A DNA stretch of 64,000 nt from DASWJZ01 sp963739005 (lineage in GTDB: Bacteria > Pseudomonadota > Alphaproteobacteria > Rhizobiales > Afifellaceae): assembly GCA_963739005.1 (NCBI GenBank), contig CAVTYQ010000004.1, positions 186,001-250,000 of the forward strand, given 5' to 3'. Position numbers and translations under genes: made by a program. A model generated the notes under the pieces. It was not told the DNA's origin. It searched no databases and saw only the letters and a program-made list of their open reading frames with translations. Of the stretch, positions 47,142 through 56,324 are shown piece by piece; the stretch's first letter is position 1; every line of letters begins with the position of its first letter.

Positions 47142-49416
47142 GGGCAGGTTCCCGTCGTGGCTTGTCGCGTCGGAGGGCTGCGCGAAGCGAGCCGATGAGG
47201 TCGGTCTGGCGCACCCAGATATCGATGAGGACCGCGCCGAGCAGGATCGCGCCGATGAACACGTTGACCCAAACATTGGGCAGCACGAAGGAGCCGTTGG
47301 CGGTGATGATCTGCAGCGAGAGCAGGGCGCGGAGGAGCGTGATCACCGCGGCGCCTGCCAGCGCGCCGATGATGGTGCCGTAGCCGCCGAAGATCGAGCC
47401 GCCACCGATGATCACTGAAGCGATGCCGTCGAGTTCGCGGAACTGTCCCGCCGTCGGCGTGAAGCTCCGGTAGAAGGCGATGTAAATGCAGCCGGCGAAA
47501 GCCGCGCAAAGGGCCGAGAAGACGAGGCTCACTGCGCGCACCCGCCCGGTGTTGATGCCGGCGTATTCGGCGGCGCGCCGGTTGCCGCCGGTCGCGTAGA
47601 TCTGCTGGCCCCAGACGGTGAAACCGAGAACGATTCCGGCGATGATGGCAAGGATCGCCATGAAGATGCTCTGCACGCTGAGCGCGGCGGAGATGTCGTA
47701 GATCAGCGAGCCTTCGGTCGGGGCGATGTGGAAATAGCGCAGCGCCTCGATCAGCTTGCGGCCGATCAGGTTGTAGCGCTCCGGAAAGCCGAACAGCTCG
47801 CGGCCAGAGACGATCCAGGCCGATATGCCGCGCGCCGTGTAGAACATGCCGAGCGTGGCGACGAAGGCGGGCAGACCGAAGCGCACCGTGACGAGGGCAT
47901 TGACCGCGCCGGCCAATGCGCCGCCGAGAAGCGCGATCACGACCGCCACCCACGGGTCGAAGCCGAGCGTCTTCATCGAGAAGGCGGCGAGCGCGCCGCT
48001 CATCGCCAGCACCGAGCCGACCGAGAGGTCGATATCGCCGTTGGCGATGACGAAAGTCAGCCCGATCGAGACGAAGGCGACCTCGGTGAAGGCGAGAAGC
48101 AGATTGAAGCTGTTGTCGAGGCCGCCCCAGAAGTCGGGCCTGAGATAGAGCCCGACCGCCCAAAGAACGAGCGCGATCAGGATCGCCGCCATGTCGCGCC
48201 GCGCAAGCAGTTTCCGGGCGCCGGTCGCCGCGAGCGCGCGATCGGTCGCGGCGGTGCCCTTTGTCTGCACGCCCTCGATGGCGATGCCGCCGACGTCCGG
48301 TACCGGCGGCGCGGGCCGGCCGCGCAGCCGCGCCCACAGCCGGCCGAGCGCGTTCCGCCGGATGAGCCAGGGCTCGACCAGCACCGCGATGATCAGGATC
48401 AGCCCGAGGAACGCCGGAACCGCGCCGGGTGGAAGCTGAGCGACGGAATTGATCTTCATCTCGACGTCGCCGACCTTCATCATGCGGGTGATCGGAACGC
48501 CTTCGCGAAGCACCTTGTCGATCAAGACGACGAGGATCACGCCGAGGCTCGAGCCGAGGATGCGGCCGCGCCCGCCCAGGATCGAAGCGCCGCCGACGAT
48601 CACCGATGCGATGACGATCAGCTCCAGCCCCTGGCCGGACTGGGCGATCATGCCGCGATCCTGCGCCACCTGCATCAGCCCGCCGATGGTGGCGCAGAAG
48701 GCCGACATCAGATAGGCGCGCATGCGCACCCAGTTCGTGGTGATGCCGGAGTAGGTGGCGGCGAGCTCGTTGCCGCCGGTCGCGAAGGTCTGGTAGCCGG
48801 CGCGGGTCTTCGCGAGGAGATAGGCCCCGACGACCGCGAAGAGGATGAAGACGAAGATCTGATTGTTGAAGCCCCAGGAATTGTTCTCGCCGATCACGAA
48901 GAAGGCGTGAAAGCCTTTCGCCTTGTCGATGTAGGAGATCGTCTTTCCGCCGGACAGGCCGGTGACGAATCCGCGGCCGATAAAAAGCATGGTCAAGGTG
49001 GCGATGAAGGCCGGCACCCTGAGCACGGTCACCAGCGTGCCGTTGATCAGCCCGATCGTGAGCCCGACGAAGATGCTCCAGCCGACGGCGGCGACAATTC
49101 CAGCGTCGAAATAGGATTGCGAGAAGGCCACCGAGAAGACGACGGCGGTCACGCCGTAAAGCGATCCGACCGAGAGATCGAGATCCTTGTTGACGATGAC
49201 GAAGGTCATCCCGACGGCCATCACGCCGTAGCGCGCGGCGTCGCGCAGCACCGAGGAAAGCGCCTCGGCACCGCCGAAGAAGCGGGGATTGATGTAGACG
49301 CCGACCAGGTAGAGCAGGATCATGAAGATGATCAGCCCGACCTCCCACCCGCCGAACATCTCGATCGGCAGGCGGCGGCGCGCCGCTCGGACGATCGCTG
49401 TGTCGGCTGCGGTCAT
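47134..49416 (-). CDS. Fused tandem ABC sugar permease (two permease domains in one chain)
   Basis: The product is 760 residues, about twice the normal 330-350. Both halves have the full CUT2 permease pattern. The first has NKDLDLSVGSLYG, VPAFIATLTMLFIGRGF, ATGGNELAATYSGITTNW and GGASILGGRGRILGSS. The second has NGDIDLSVGSVLA, LPAFVATLGMFYTARGI, ATGGNRRAAEYAGINTGR and GGGSIFGGYGTIIGAL. A polar linker of about 80 residues (about 335-415) joins them. One chain could supply both transmembrane domains of the transporter, paired with two copies of the single-NBD ATPase downstream. The frame is uninterrupted. Confidence 0.93.
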   Translation of the reverse strand: MTAADTAIVRAARRRLPIEMFGGWEVGLIIFMILLYLVGVYINPRFFGGAEALSSVLRDAARYGVMAVGMTFVIVNKDLDLSVGSLYGVTAVVFSVAFSQSYFDAGIVAAVGWSIFVGLTIGLINGTLVTVLRVPAFIATLTMLFIGRGFVTGLSGGKTISYIDKAKGFHAFFVIGENNSWGFNNQIFVFILFAVVGAYLLAKTRAGYQTFATGGNELAATYSGITTNWVRMRAYLMSAFCATIGGLMQVAQDRGMIAQSGQGLELIVIASVIVGGASILGGRGRILGSSLGVILVVLIDKVLREGVPITRMMKVGDVEMKINSVAQLPPGAVPAFLGLILIIAVLVEPWLIRRNALGRLWARLRGRPAPPVPDVGGIAIEGVQTKGTAATDRALAATGARKLLARRDMAAILIALVLWAVGLYLRPDFWGGLDNSFNLLLAFTEVAFVSIGLTFVIANGDIDLSVGSVLAMSGALAAFSMKTLGFDPWVAVVIALLGGALAGAVNALVTVRFGLPAFVATLGMFYTARGISAWIVSGRELFGFPERYNLIGRKLIEALRYFHIAPTEGSLIYDISAALSVQSIFMAILAIIAGIVLGFTVWGQQIYATGGNRRAAEYAGINTGRVRAVSLVFSALCAAFAGCIYIAFYRSFTPTAGQFRELDGIASVIIGGGSIFGGYGTIIGALAGAAVITLLRALLSLQIITANGSFVLPNVWVNVFIGAILLGAVLIDIWVRQTDLIGSLRAALRRDKPRREPAHA

Positions 49417-49460
49417 GGGCGGGCGATTTCGATCAGCGAAAGCATTGCCATCGGTTCAGA

Positions 49461-49484
49461 CGGGAGGGGCTGAAGCCCCTCCCG
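49461..49484 (-). promoter_or_regulatory. Intercistronic hairpin after binding-protein gene
   Basis: CGGGAGGGGC (49461-49470) and GCCCCTCCCG (49475-49484) form a 10-bp stem with loop TGAA. CATCGG and CCGATG outside it can extend the stem across a bulge. It lies in the gap between the binding-protein stop and the fused-permease start. Confidence 0.65.
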
Positions 49485-49513
49485 CCGATGCAAGGGTCAA
49501 CGCGTTCGAGCGA

Positions 49514-50596
49514 CTAGTTCTCGAAGCGCTTGCCGACCGTGTCGACGTTGTCTTTCGTGACGACCTGTGCCCGCGTGTCGAGATTGGCCGCGGCGACGCC
49601 GCGGTCGATCTGCAGATAGAGCTGCATGACTGGCCAGAAGCCCTGCAGGAAGGGCTGCTGCCCGAGCGAGCCGGTCAGAGCACCCGACTTGATGCCTTCA
49701 AGCTGCTTCGGGCCGAGGTCATAGCCGAACGTGCAGATCTGGTTCTCCATCTTCTTCTGCGTCACCGCATCGACGATGGCCGGCGTCACAGCGCCGTTCG
49801 GACCGAAGATGCCGACCACGTCACCGCGCGACTCGATCAGCGTCACGATCGATCCGGCGATGTCCTGATCGTTGACGGCTATGCCGATCTGATCGGCGCC
49901 GGCGTCGACTGTGAAGTTGGCGAGCTTGCCGGCGTCGTTCAGCACCTTGACGGCGGCGGTGAACGCGGCGGTCACGCGGTTGTTGACCTCCACGTTGCCC
50001 GCGGTCGTCTGCGACGGGAAGATGATCGAGCCCTTGTCGAGGCCCTTGTCGAGCACGCACTTCGCCATCGCGGCGCCGCCGATGGCGGCCGCTGCGGCGC
50101 TCTGGCCGGTGTGGCTGATGCCGTCGCGGTCATAGATCGTCGGATCGAACGAGTTCGTCGTCGCGACCGGGATGCCCTGGTCGAGCATGTGCTTGACGAT
50201 GTCGTTGTAGGCGCCGACCTGCGGCGTGGTCAGGATCAGGCCGTCGATCGTCGGGTCCTGGATGATCTGGTTCAGGATCTCGATTTCGCGCGGGATGTCG
50301 TCGACCGGCGCTTCCGAGCCGAGCATGACGAGATTTGCGCCGATCATGTCGGCCGCGACCTTGGCGCCCACGTAGACCGGGTCGAAGAAGCCGTTTCCGG
50401 CGGTGTGGGTCACGATAGCGAAGGTGAGATGCCCGTCGGCGGAGTGGAAGTTCTTGGTGGCATCCGATTCTTTCGCGGCATCGTCGAACGTATAGCCGCC
50501 GACGGCTTTGTTGATGGTGCCTGATTGGGCAAAGGCGCCGGTCGCGCCAAACGACAGCGCCGCGGCGCATGCCGCGAGCGGTACAATGTATCTCAT
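49514..50596 (-). CDS. ABC transporter substrate-binding protein (sugar, type 1)
   Basis: The product is 360 residues. The signal peptide is MRYIVPLAACAAALSFGATG, cleaved near AFAQ. The mature sequence shows LTFAIVTHTAGNGFFDPVYV, EIEILNQIIQDPTIDGLILT, QGIPVATTNSFD, VTAAFTAAVKVLNDAGKL and GIFGPNGAVTPAIVDA, all typical of ribose-type periplasmic binding proteins. The ligand is not evident. It feeds the fused permease and single-NBD ATPase and is preceded by the SDR and cupin genes. Confidence 0.92.
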   Translation of the reverse strand: MRYIVPLAACAAALSFGATGAFAQSGTINKAVGGYTFDDAAKESDATKNFHSADGHLTFAIVTHTAGNGFFDPVYVGAKVAADMIGANLVMLGSEAPVDDIPREIEILNQIIQDPTIDGLILTTPQVGAYNDIVKHMLDQGIPVATTNSFDPTIYDRDGISHTGQSAAAAAIGGAAMAKCVLDKGLDKGSIIFPSQTTAGNVEVNNRVTAAFTAAVKVLNDAGKLANFTVDAGADQIGIAVNDQDIAGSIVTLIESRGDVVGIFGPNGAVTPAIVDAVTQKKMENQICTFGYDLGPKQLEGIKSGALTGSLGQQPFLQGFWPVMQLYLQIDRGVAAANLDTRAQVVTKDNVDTVGKRFEN

Positions 50597-50772
50597 CGGT
50601 TTTCCTCCCGTTCGTCCCTAAATGGACTTCATACGGGAGAGATGGAATTCCGGCCGGTCTCCGCCGTCTCGGAACGCTCCCTCCCTAAATCATACTTTTC
50701 GCCGCAGAAGGGCCGCGCGTAAATAGCGATTTCCGCCGATGGTCGGAAAAAATGTGTCGCCAGCCGGCGGTC

Positions 50773-51330
50773 TCAGCGAATGAATCGCTCGACATAGGCG
50801 GCGCCGAGACCGACCGCTTCGAAATGCCGCTTGCACATCTCGATCTTGGTGAAGACGTCCTCGTAGCCCTGCACTTTCCCGTCAGGATCGACGTAGAGCA
50901 TCGTGCCGTTCACCTGGAACATCGTGATCATCTCCGGCACGTGGTCCTCCACGATGAGCGTATGCGTCTCCCCCGGCGCCTCGTAGACGTAGGCGCCCTC
51001 CGTCGCCACCCAGTCGTGCTCTAGGTAGTGCCATTCGCCCTTGATGACGTAGCCGTGCACCGGCTGCGGATGGCGGTGACGCGACAGCACGCCGGACTTC
51101 GTCACCTTGAGGAGATTCTGCCAATAGCCGCGCGAGGCGGAGAGGCAGAGCGGGCGGAACCAGACGTTCTCCGCCTGCGGCACCCAAAGCCGCTCGTCCG
51201 TTGGCACCGCATCGGGGATGACAAGCTCTGGCGGTGAATATTCCGGCTGCGGATGCCGGTAGGGCACGCGCCGCTCGTCTTCGCCCTCCTTGAGTCCGGC
51301 GCGGTTCGGCATCTTGTCGTGGATGTTCAT
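50773..51330 (-). CDS. Cupin (dihydroxyacetophenone-dioxygenase-like)
   Basis: The product is 185 residues. The cupin core includes SRHRHPQPVHGYVIKGEWHY, where HRH and the later histidine of GETHTLIVED are candidate metal ligands, and MFQVNGTMLYVD in the second motif. The whole resembles ChrR-like cupins annotated as 2,4'-dihydroxyacetophenone dioxygenase family. The actual substrate in a sugar-transport operon is more likely a sugar acid or lactone intermediate; this is inference. It starts 16 bases after the SDR gene. Confidence 0.82.
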   Translation of the reverse strand: MNIHDKMPNRAGLKEGEDERRVPYRHPQPEYSPPELVIPDAVPTDERLWVPQAENVWFRPLCLSASRGYWQNLLKVTKSGVLSRHRHPQPVHGYVIKGEWHYLEHDWVATEGAYVYEAPGETHTLIVEDHVPEMITMFQVNGTMLYVDPDGKVQGYEDVFTKIEMCKRHFEAVGLGAAYVERFIR

Positions 51331-51346
51331 CGGCGTTCGCGTCCCC

Positions 51347-52078
51347 TCAGGTGATCAAATAACCGCCGTCGACGGGAAGCACCGTCCCGGTGACGAAGCG
51401 CGCCGCGTCGGATAGCAGGAAGAGCACGGCGCCGGCGACGTCGTCGGGCTGGCCCCAGCGCGCCATCGGCGTCCGCGCGACGATCGCGGCGGAGCGCTGC
51501 GTGTCGGCGACCGCGGGCGCCGTCAGCGGCGTCTCGATCCAGCCCGGCGCGACGGCGTTGACGCGGATGCCGTCCGCCGCCCAGGCGACGGCGAGCGATT
51601 TCGTGAGCTGCGCGACGCCGCCCTTCGAAGCGGCATAGGCCGGCGCGTGCGGCGCGCCGAAGAAGGAATACATCGAGGCGGTGTTGACGATCGCGCCCTT
51701 CGTCTCCACGAGCTTCGCCCTGGCGGCCATGCACACGCGCATCGTGCCGACGAGGTTCACTTCCAGCACCTTCTGGAAATTCACGATCTCGTATTCGCCG
51801 CCCTGGCGGATGAGGGCGCCGGCGCAGTTCACCACCGCGTCGATCCGCGGGCAGCGGGCGACGAGCGCAGCGACCGACGCATCGTCGGTGACGTCGAGCG
51901 CCTGCGGCTCGATCGCTGGGTCATAGGCGAAGGCCGCGATCTCGTCCTCGGCGATCCCGCCGGCGACGACCCGCCAGCCTTCGGCTGCGAGGGCCCGCGC
52001 GACGCCTTCGCCGATGCCGCGCGTCCCGCCGGTGACGACGGCGAGGCGATTTCCCGCCGGCTCTCCCGACTTCGACAT
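51347..52078 (-). CDS. Short-chain dehydrogenase/reductase
   Basis: The product is 243 residues. The cofactor loop is VVTGGTRGIGEGVARALA near residues 14-31, NCAG at the adenine site, and the active site has S (NTASMYSFFG), Y and K (YAASKGGV). The segment NAVAPGWIETPL and the end DGGYLIT are typical of classical SDRs. It probably oxidises the imported polyol or sugar with NAD(P). It is the first gene of the long minus-strand run, so a promoter should lie in the 133 bases that separate it from the glycosyltransferase gene. Confidence 0.92.
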   Translation of the reverse strand: MSKSGEPAGNRLAVVTGGTRGIGEGVARALAAEGWRVVAGGIAEDEIAAFAYDPAIEPQALDVTDDASVAALVARCPRIDAVVNCAGALIRQGGEYEIVNFQKVLEVNLVGTMRVCMAARAKLVETKGAIVNTASMYSFFGAPHAPAYAASKGGVAQLTKSLAVAWAADGIRVNAVAPGWIETPLTAPAVADTQRSAAIVARTPMARWGQPDDVAGAVLFLLSDAARFVTGTVLPVDGGYLIT

Positions 52079-52211
52079 TCAGCTCCTCGCAAAGGTGGAT
52101 TTCGCGCTCCAAGCGAGACTATTCCGGGCGGCGGCGGAAGGCCACGGTCCGCCTCCGTTTACGCCGCCTTAGCCCGGACGCCCCTAAAAGGGCAGGGAAA
52201 GGCGCCGAGAT

Positions 52212-53402
52212 TTGCGAAAAGAGCTCAGAATCGTCCACGTGACCCGGAGTCCTGTCGGGGGCATCTTCCGGCATATCTCCGATCTCGTCTTCGCGCAGCG
52301 GAGCGCCGGCCACGCGGTTGGGTTGATCTGCGATTCGACCAGCGGAGGGGCGCTCGAAGAGGAGCGCATTGCCGCGCTTCTGCCCGAGCTCGACCTTGGG
52401 GTCGAGCGGATCGCCATGACGCGCTCCATTGGGCCCTCCGACATTCCCTCTACGTTTGCCGTCACGCGCGCGGTCGCGGGCATGCGCCCCGACGTGGTGC
52501 ATTCCCATGGCGCGAAGGGCGGCGTCTACGGCCGCCTCGCGGCCGCCTTCGAGCGCCGCCGCGGTCCGACCGTCGCCGCCTTCTACGCGCCGCACGGCGG
52601 CAGTCTCCACTACGCGGCCGGGTCGCTCTCGGGGCGTATCTACTTCGGTGTCGAGCGCGCGCTCGAACGCCTGACCGACGGATTGATCCACGTCTCCGCC
52701 TACGAGGCGCGCACCTATTGCGAAAAGGTCGGGACGCCGCGCTGCCCGGCCTTCGTCGTGCGCAATGGCTTGAGGTCCGACGACTTCGAGCCGGTCGTCA
52801 GTGTGCAGGACGCAGCCGACTTCCTCTTCGTCGGCGAGCTCCGCGACCTGAAAGGGACCGACATCTTCATCGAGGCGCTGGCGCTTCTCGAACAGCAAGG
52901 CCACGCCGCGCGGGCGATCGTCGTCGGTCCGTCGACGCTCGACGATGCGCGCCGCTATCGCGAGATGGCGAACGCGATCGTGAAGCGGCATCGCGTCGCC
53001 TTCCTGCCGCCGATGCCGGCGCGCGACGCCTTCGCGCTGGCTCGCACGGTGGTGCTGCCCTCGCGAGCGGAGTCGCTGCCCTACATCGTTCTCGAAGCCG
53101 CGGCGGCTGGAATGCCGCTCATTGCGACCAACGTCGGCGGCGTCCCGGAGATCTTCGAGTGCGAGGCGAAGCGCCTGGTCGCGCCGGGCGACGCGCCAGC
53201 TCTTGCCGCCTCGATGCGGGCGGCGCTTGCCGCCCCTGAACGCATGGTGGCGGAGGCGATGCTGCGGCGCAGCAGAGTGGAAGAAAAATTTTCCCTCTCG
53301 GCCACGGCAAGGCGGATCGAAGATATCTACCGGGCCGCGCTCGAAGCGCGCTATAGCCTCATGCGCGTGGGCGCGATGGCGGAAGCCGGCCCCTCGCGCT
53401 GA
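52212..53402 (+). CDS. GT4-type glycosyltransferase
   Basis: The frame starts at a TTG at 52212 (396 residues); the GT-B fold begins at once with RIVHVTRSPVGGIFRHISDL. Other marks are VVHSHGAKGGVYGRLAAAFE, FLFVGELRDLKGTDIFIEAL and the ESLPYIVLEAAAAGMPLIAT segment, whose two glutamates form the EX7E nucleotide-sugar motif. It is a retaining glycosyltransferase, probably for exopolysaccharide or lipid-linked glycan. It stands divergent from the SDR gene. The start codon is weak. Confidence 0.88.
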   Translation: MRKELRIVHVTRSPVGGIFRHISDLVFAQRSAGHAVGLICDSTSGGALEEERIAALLPELDLGVERIAMTRSIGPSDIPSTFAVTRAVAGMRPDVVHSHGAKGGVYGRLAAAFERRRGPTVAAFYAPHGGSLHYAAGSLSGRIYFGVERALERLTDGLIHVSAYEARTYCEKVGTPRCPAFVVRNGLRSDDFEPVVSVQDAADFLFVGELRDLKGTDIFIEALALLEQQGHAARAIVVGPSTLDDARRYREMANAIVKRHRVAFLPPMPARDAFALARTVVLPSRAESLPYIVLEAAAAGMPLIATNVGGVPEIFECEAKRLVAPGDAPALAASMRAALAAPERMVAEAMLRRSRVEEKFSLSATARRIEDIYRAALEARYSLMRVGAMAEAGPSR

Positions 53403-53472
53403 CGCCGGCACGGGCGAGAAGCCCTCGTGTCTCATGCATTCCAGCCGGCCCGCTTCGCGGCCTATCGTGCGC

Positions 53473-54375
53473 ATGTCCGATCGCCTGTCCCACATCGAGC
53501 GGCTCGAAGCTGAGAGCATCCACATCATCCGTGAGGTGGCTGCCGAGTGCCTGAACCCGGTGATGCTCTATTCGATCGGCAAGGATTCCTCCGTCATGCT
53601 GCATCTTGCGCGGAAGGCGTTCTTCCCCGCGCCGCCGCCATTCCCGCTGATGCACATCGACACGACGTGGAAGTTCCGCGAGATGATCGCCTTCCGCGAC
53701 CGCGCCGCCGCCGAGGCCGGTATGCGGCTCATCGTTCATACCAACGAGGAGGGCGTGAAGGCCGGGCTCAATCCGATCGACGGCGGGCCGAACTACACGC
53801 GCGTGATGAAGACAGAGGCGCTGAAGCAGGCGCTTCGTCAGCATCGGTTCGACGCCGCTTTCGGCGGAGCGCGCCGCGACGAGGAGAAGTGCCGCGCCAA
53901 GGAGCGCATCTTCTCGTTCCGCTCGGCGAGCCACGTCTGGGATCCGAAGAACCAGCGGCCGGAACTCTGGCGCCTCTACAACACGCGCGTTAACGACGGC
54001 GAGTCGATGCGCGTCTTCCCGCTGTCGAACTGGACCGAGCTCGACGTGTGGGCCTACATCCTGCGCGAACAGATTCCGATCGTGCCGCTCTATTTCGCCG
54101 CCGAGCGTCCCGTGGTTGTCCGCAACGGCCAGCTCATCATGGTCGACGACGACCGCCTGCCGCTTAGCCCCGGTGAGGAGCCGGAGACACGGCTCATCCG
54201 CTTCCGCACGCTCGGCTGCTATCCGCTGACCGGCGCGGTCGAGTCGAACGCCGCCTCGCTCGAAGCGATCGTGGCGGAGATGCTCGCGGCGCGCACGTCG
54301 GAGCGCGGCGGACGGCTGATCGACAAGGAATCCTCCGCTTCGATGGAGAAGAAGAAGCGCGAGGGCTATTTCTGA
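53473..54375 (+). CDS. cysD: Sulfate adenylyltransferase subunit 2
   Basis: A start at 53473 gives 300 residues, the usual CysD length; an in-frame ATG at 53434 is an alternative, and neither has a strong ribosome-binding site. The PP-loop is SIGKDSSVMLHLARKAFFP near residue 34, followed by PLMHIDTTWKFREMI, GGARRDEEKCRAKERIFSFR and NWTELDVWAYI. CysD hydrolyses ATP to form adenosine 5'-phosphosulfate from sulfate, driven by GTP hydrolysis of CysN. The stop TGA shares its last base with the ATG of cysNC. Confidence 0.96.
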   Translation: MSDRLSHIERLEAESIHIIREVAAECLNPVMLYSIGKDSSVMLHLARKAFFPAPPPFPLMHIDTTWKFREMIAFRDRAAAEAGMRLIVHTNEEGVKAGLNPIDGGPNYTRVMKTEALKQALRQHRFDAAFGGARRDEEKCRAKERIFSFRSASHVWDPKNQRPELWRLYNTRVNDGESMRVFPLSNWTELDVWAYILREQIPIVPLYFAAERPVVVRNGQLIMVDDDRLPLSPGEEPETRLIRFRTLGCYPLTGAVESNAASLEAIVAEMLAARTSERGGRLIDKESSASMEKKKREGYF

Positions 54376-56267
54376 TGAACAAGGAAGCGCTTTCGCTCGA
54401 AGCGGTCAGCGCGGCGGAGACCGCCGACACGCTGCGGCTCCTGACCTGCGGCAGCGTCGACGACGGCAAGTCGACGCTGATCGGGCGGCTCCTCTACGAT
54501 TCCCATCTGTTGATGGAGGACCAACTCGCCGACCTTGAAGCCGATTCGCGAAAGCACGGCACGGCCGGCGACGCGATCGACTTCGCGCTTCTCGTCGACG
54601 GGCTCGAAGCGGAGCGCGAGCAGGGGATCACCATCGACGTCGCCTACCGTTTCTTCGTGACGCCGCGCCGCCGCTTCATCGTCGCCGACACGCCCGGCCA
54701 CGTTCAATACACGCGCAACATGGCGACCGGCGCCTCGACCGCCGATCTTGCGATCCTTCTCGTCGATGCGACCAAGGGGGTGCTCACGCAGACGCGCCGG
54801 CACGCGGCCATCGTCTCGCTGCTTGGCATCCGCGACGTCGTGCTCGCCGTCAACAAGATGGATCTCGTCGGGTTCGACGAAAGCCGTTTCCGCGAGATTT
54901 CCGAAGCCTTCGACGCGCTCGCGGCGAAGCTCGGCATCGAGACCGTCACCGCGATTCCGATCTCGGCCCGTGATGGCGACAACGTCACGGTCAGAAGCGC
55001 ACGTACGCCCAATTATGCGGGGCCGACAATCCTCGAACACCTGGAGCGCGTCTCGCCTTCGCGCCGCGCCGAAAGCGGGCCGTTCCGATTGGCCGTTCAG
55101 TGGGTGTGCCGGCCGAACCAGGATTTCCGCGGCTTCGCCGGGCCGGTGCTTTCCGGCCGCATCGCCGTTGGCGACGAGGTCGCGGTCGCCGCCTCCGGCC
55201 GCACCAGCCGCGTGACCGGGCTCGGCCTCGGCGCGGATCGGCGCGAAAGCGCCGTCGCCGGCGAGTCGATCATGCTGACGCTCGCCGACGAGATCGACCT
55301 CTCCCGCGGCGACGTTCTTTCGCATTCCGATTCCCGCCCGCCGCTCTCCGACCAGTTCGCCGCCGACATCGTATGGCTCGACCACGAGCACATGCTCCCC
55401 GGGCGGCAATATCTGCTGAAATCGATGACGCGCACCGTGGCCGCGCAGGTGACCGATCTCAAATACCGCTTCGACGTCGACTCGCTCGAGCACAACGCCG
55501 CGAAGGTGCTCGAGCTGAACGAAATCGGTCTGGTCAATCTCTCGACCGCCGAGCCGATCGTCTTCGATCCCTACGCGGAGAACCGCGACACCGGCGGCTT
55601 CATCCTGATCGACCGCTTCACCAACCAGACGGTCGCCGCCGGCATGATCCGCTTCGCGCTCCGTCGCGCCTCGAACATCCACTGGCAGGCGCTCGACATC
55701 GACCGCGCGGCGCGCGCCCGCCTGAAGCACCAGAAGCCGTCGGTTCTCTGGTTCACCGGGCTCTCAGGCTCGGGGAAATCGACGATCGCCAACCTCGTCG
55801 AGAAGCGGCTTTACGCGAGCGGCCGGCACACGACGATCCTCGACGGCGACAACGTCCGCCATGGGCTCAATCGCGATCTCGGCTTCACCGACGCCGATCG
55901 CGTGGAGAACATCCGCCGCGTCGCCGAGACGGCGAAGCTCATGGCGGATGCCGGGCTGATCGTGCTCGTCTCCTTCATCTCGCCCTTCCGCTCCGAGCGC
56001 GACATGGCGCGCGGGCTGTTGGCGGAAGGCGAGTTCGTGGAGATATTCGTCGACACACCGATTGAAGTCTGCAGCGCGCGCGACCCGAAGGGGCTCTACG
56101 CTCGCGCCTTCGCCGGCGAGATCAGGAATTTCACCGGCGTCAGCTCGCCCTACGAGGCGCCGGCCGCACCGGAGATTCATCTGAAGGGCGGCGACGCGAC
56201 GCCGGAAGCGCTTGCCGAGTCGGTGATCGCTTATCTCGACGCGCACGGGCGCCTGGCGGGTGATTGA
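54375..56267 (+). CDS. cysNC: Bifunctional sulfate adenylyltransferase subunit 1 / APS kinase (CysN-CysC, NodQ-like)
   Basis: The product is 630 residues. The N-terminal GTPase (CysN) has GSVDDGKST at 26-34, the GITIDVAYRFF switch, DTPGH and NKMD, followed by beta-barrel domains. The C-terminal 175 residues are an APS kinase with GLSGSGKST near residue 463, DGDNVRHGLNRDLGF and FISPFRSERD. The fused protein makes APS and then PAPS, for cysteine synthesis or sulfation. Its start overlaps the cysD stop by one base. The fusion is typical of rhizobia and relatives. Confidence 0.96.
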   Translation: MNKEALSLEAVSAAETADTLRLLTCGSVDDGKSTLIGRLLYDSHLLMEDQLADLEADSRKHGTAGDAIDFALLVDGLEAEREQGITIDVAYRFFVTPRRRFIVADTPGHVQYTRNMATGASTADLAILLVDATKGVLTQTRRHAAIVSLLGIRDVVLAVNKMDLVGFDESRFREISEAFDALAAKLGIETVTAIPISARDGDNVTVRSARTPNYAGPTILEHLERVSPSRRAESGPFRLAVQWVCRPNQDFRGFAGPVLSGRIAVGDEVAVAASGRTSRVTGLGLGADRRESAVAGESIMLTLADEIDLSRGDVLSHSDSRPPLSDQFAADIVWLDHEHMLPGRQYLLKSMTRTVAAQVTDLKYRFDVDSLEHNAAKVLELNEIGLVNLSTAEPIVFDPYAENRDTGGFILIDRFTNQTVAAGMIRFALRRASNIHWQALDIDRAARARLKHQKPSVLWFTGLSGSGKSTIANLVEKRLYASGRHTTILDGDNVRHGLNRDLGFTDADRVENIRRVAETAKLMADAGLIVLVSFISPFRSERDMARGLLAEGEFVEIFVDTPIEVCSARDPKGLYARAFAGEIRNFTGVSSPYEAPAAPEIHLKGGDATPEALAESVIAYLDAHGRLAGD

Positions 56268-56286
56268 GGCGCTGATCCAGGGCAAT

Positions 56287-56305
56287 CTTCTCCCCACGGG
56301 AGAAG
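56287..56305. repeat. Rhizobiales-type palindromic repeat between convergent genes
   Basis: CTTCTCCC CAC GGGAGAAG is a perfect 8-bp inverted repeat in the 57-base gap between convergent cysNC and ppk2. The motif resembles dispersed intergenic palindromes common in rhizobial genomes and could serve as a bidirectional terminator. Confidence 0.55.
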
Positions 56306-56324
56306 GGGCGCCCTCGCGCCGCCG

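Noticed and set aside
47134..49416. Fused permease as an artefact of a missing stop codon
   Set aside because: The linker is long, in frame and polar, and the second half has no own ribosome-binding site that I can see; the frame is open for 760 codons. Resequencing would still be the final test.
47728..49473. 581-codon plus-strand ORF
   Set aside because: It is antisense to the fused permease and rich in D, R, E and H, a typical mirror of a hydrophobic membrane protein.
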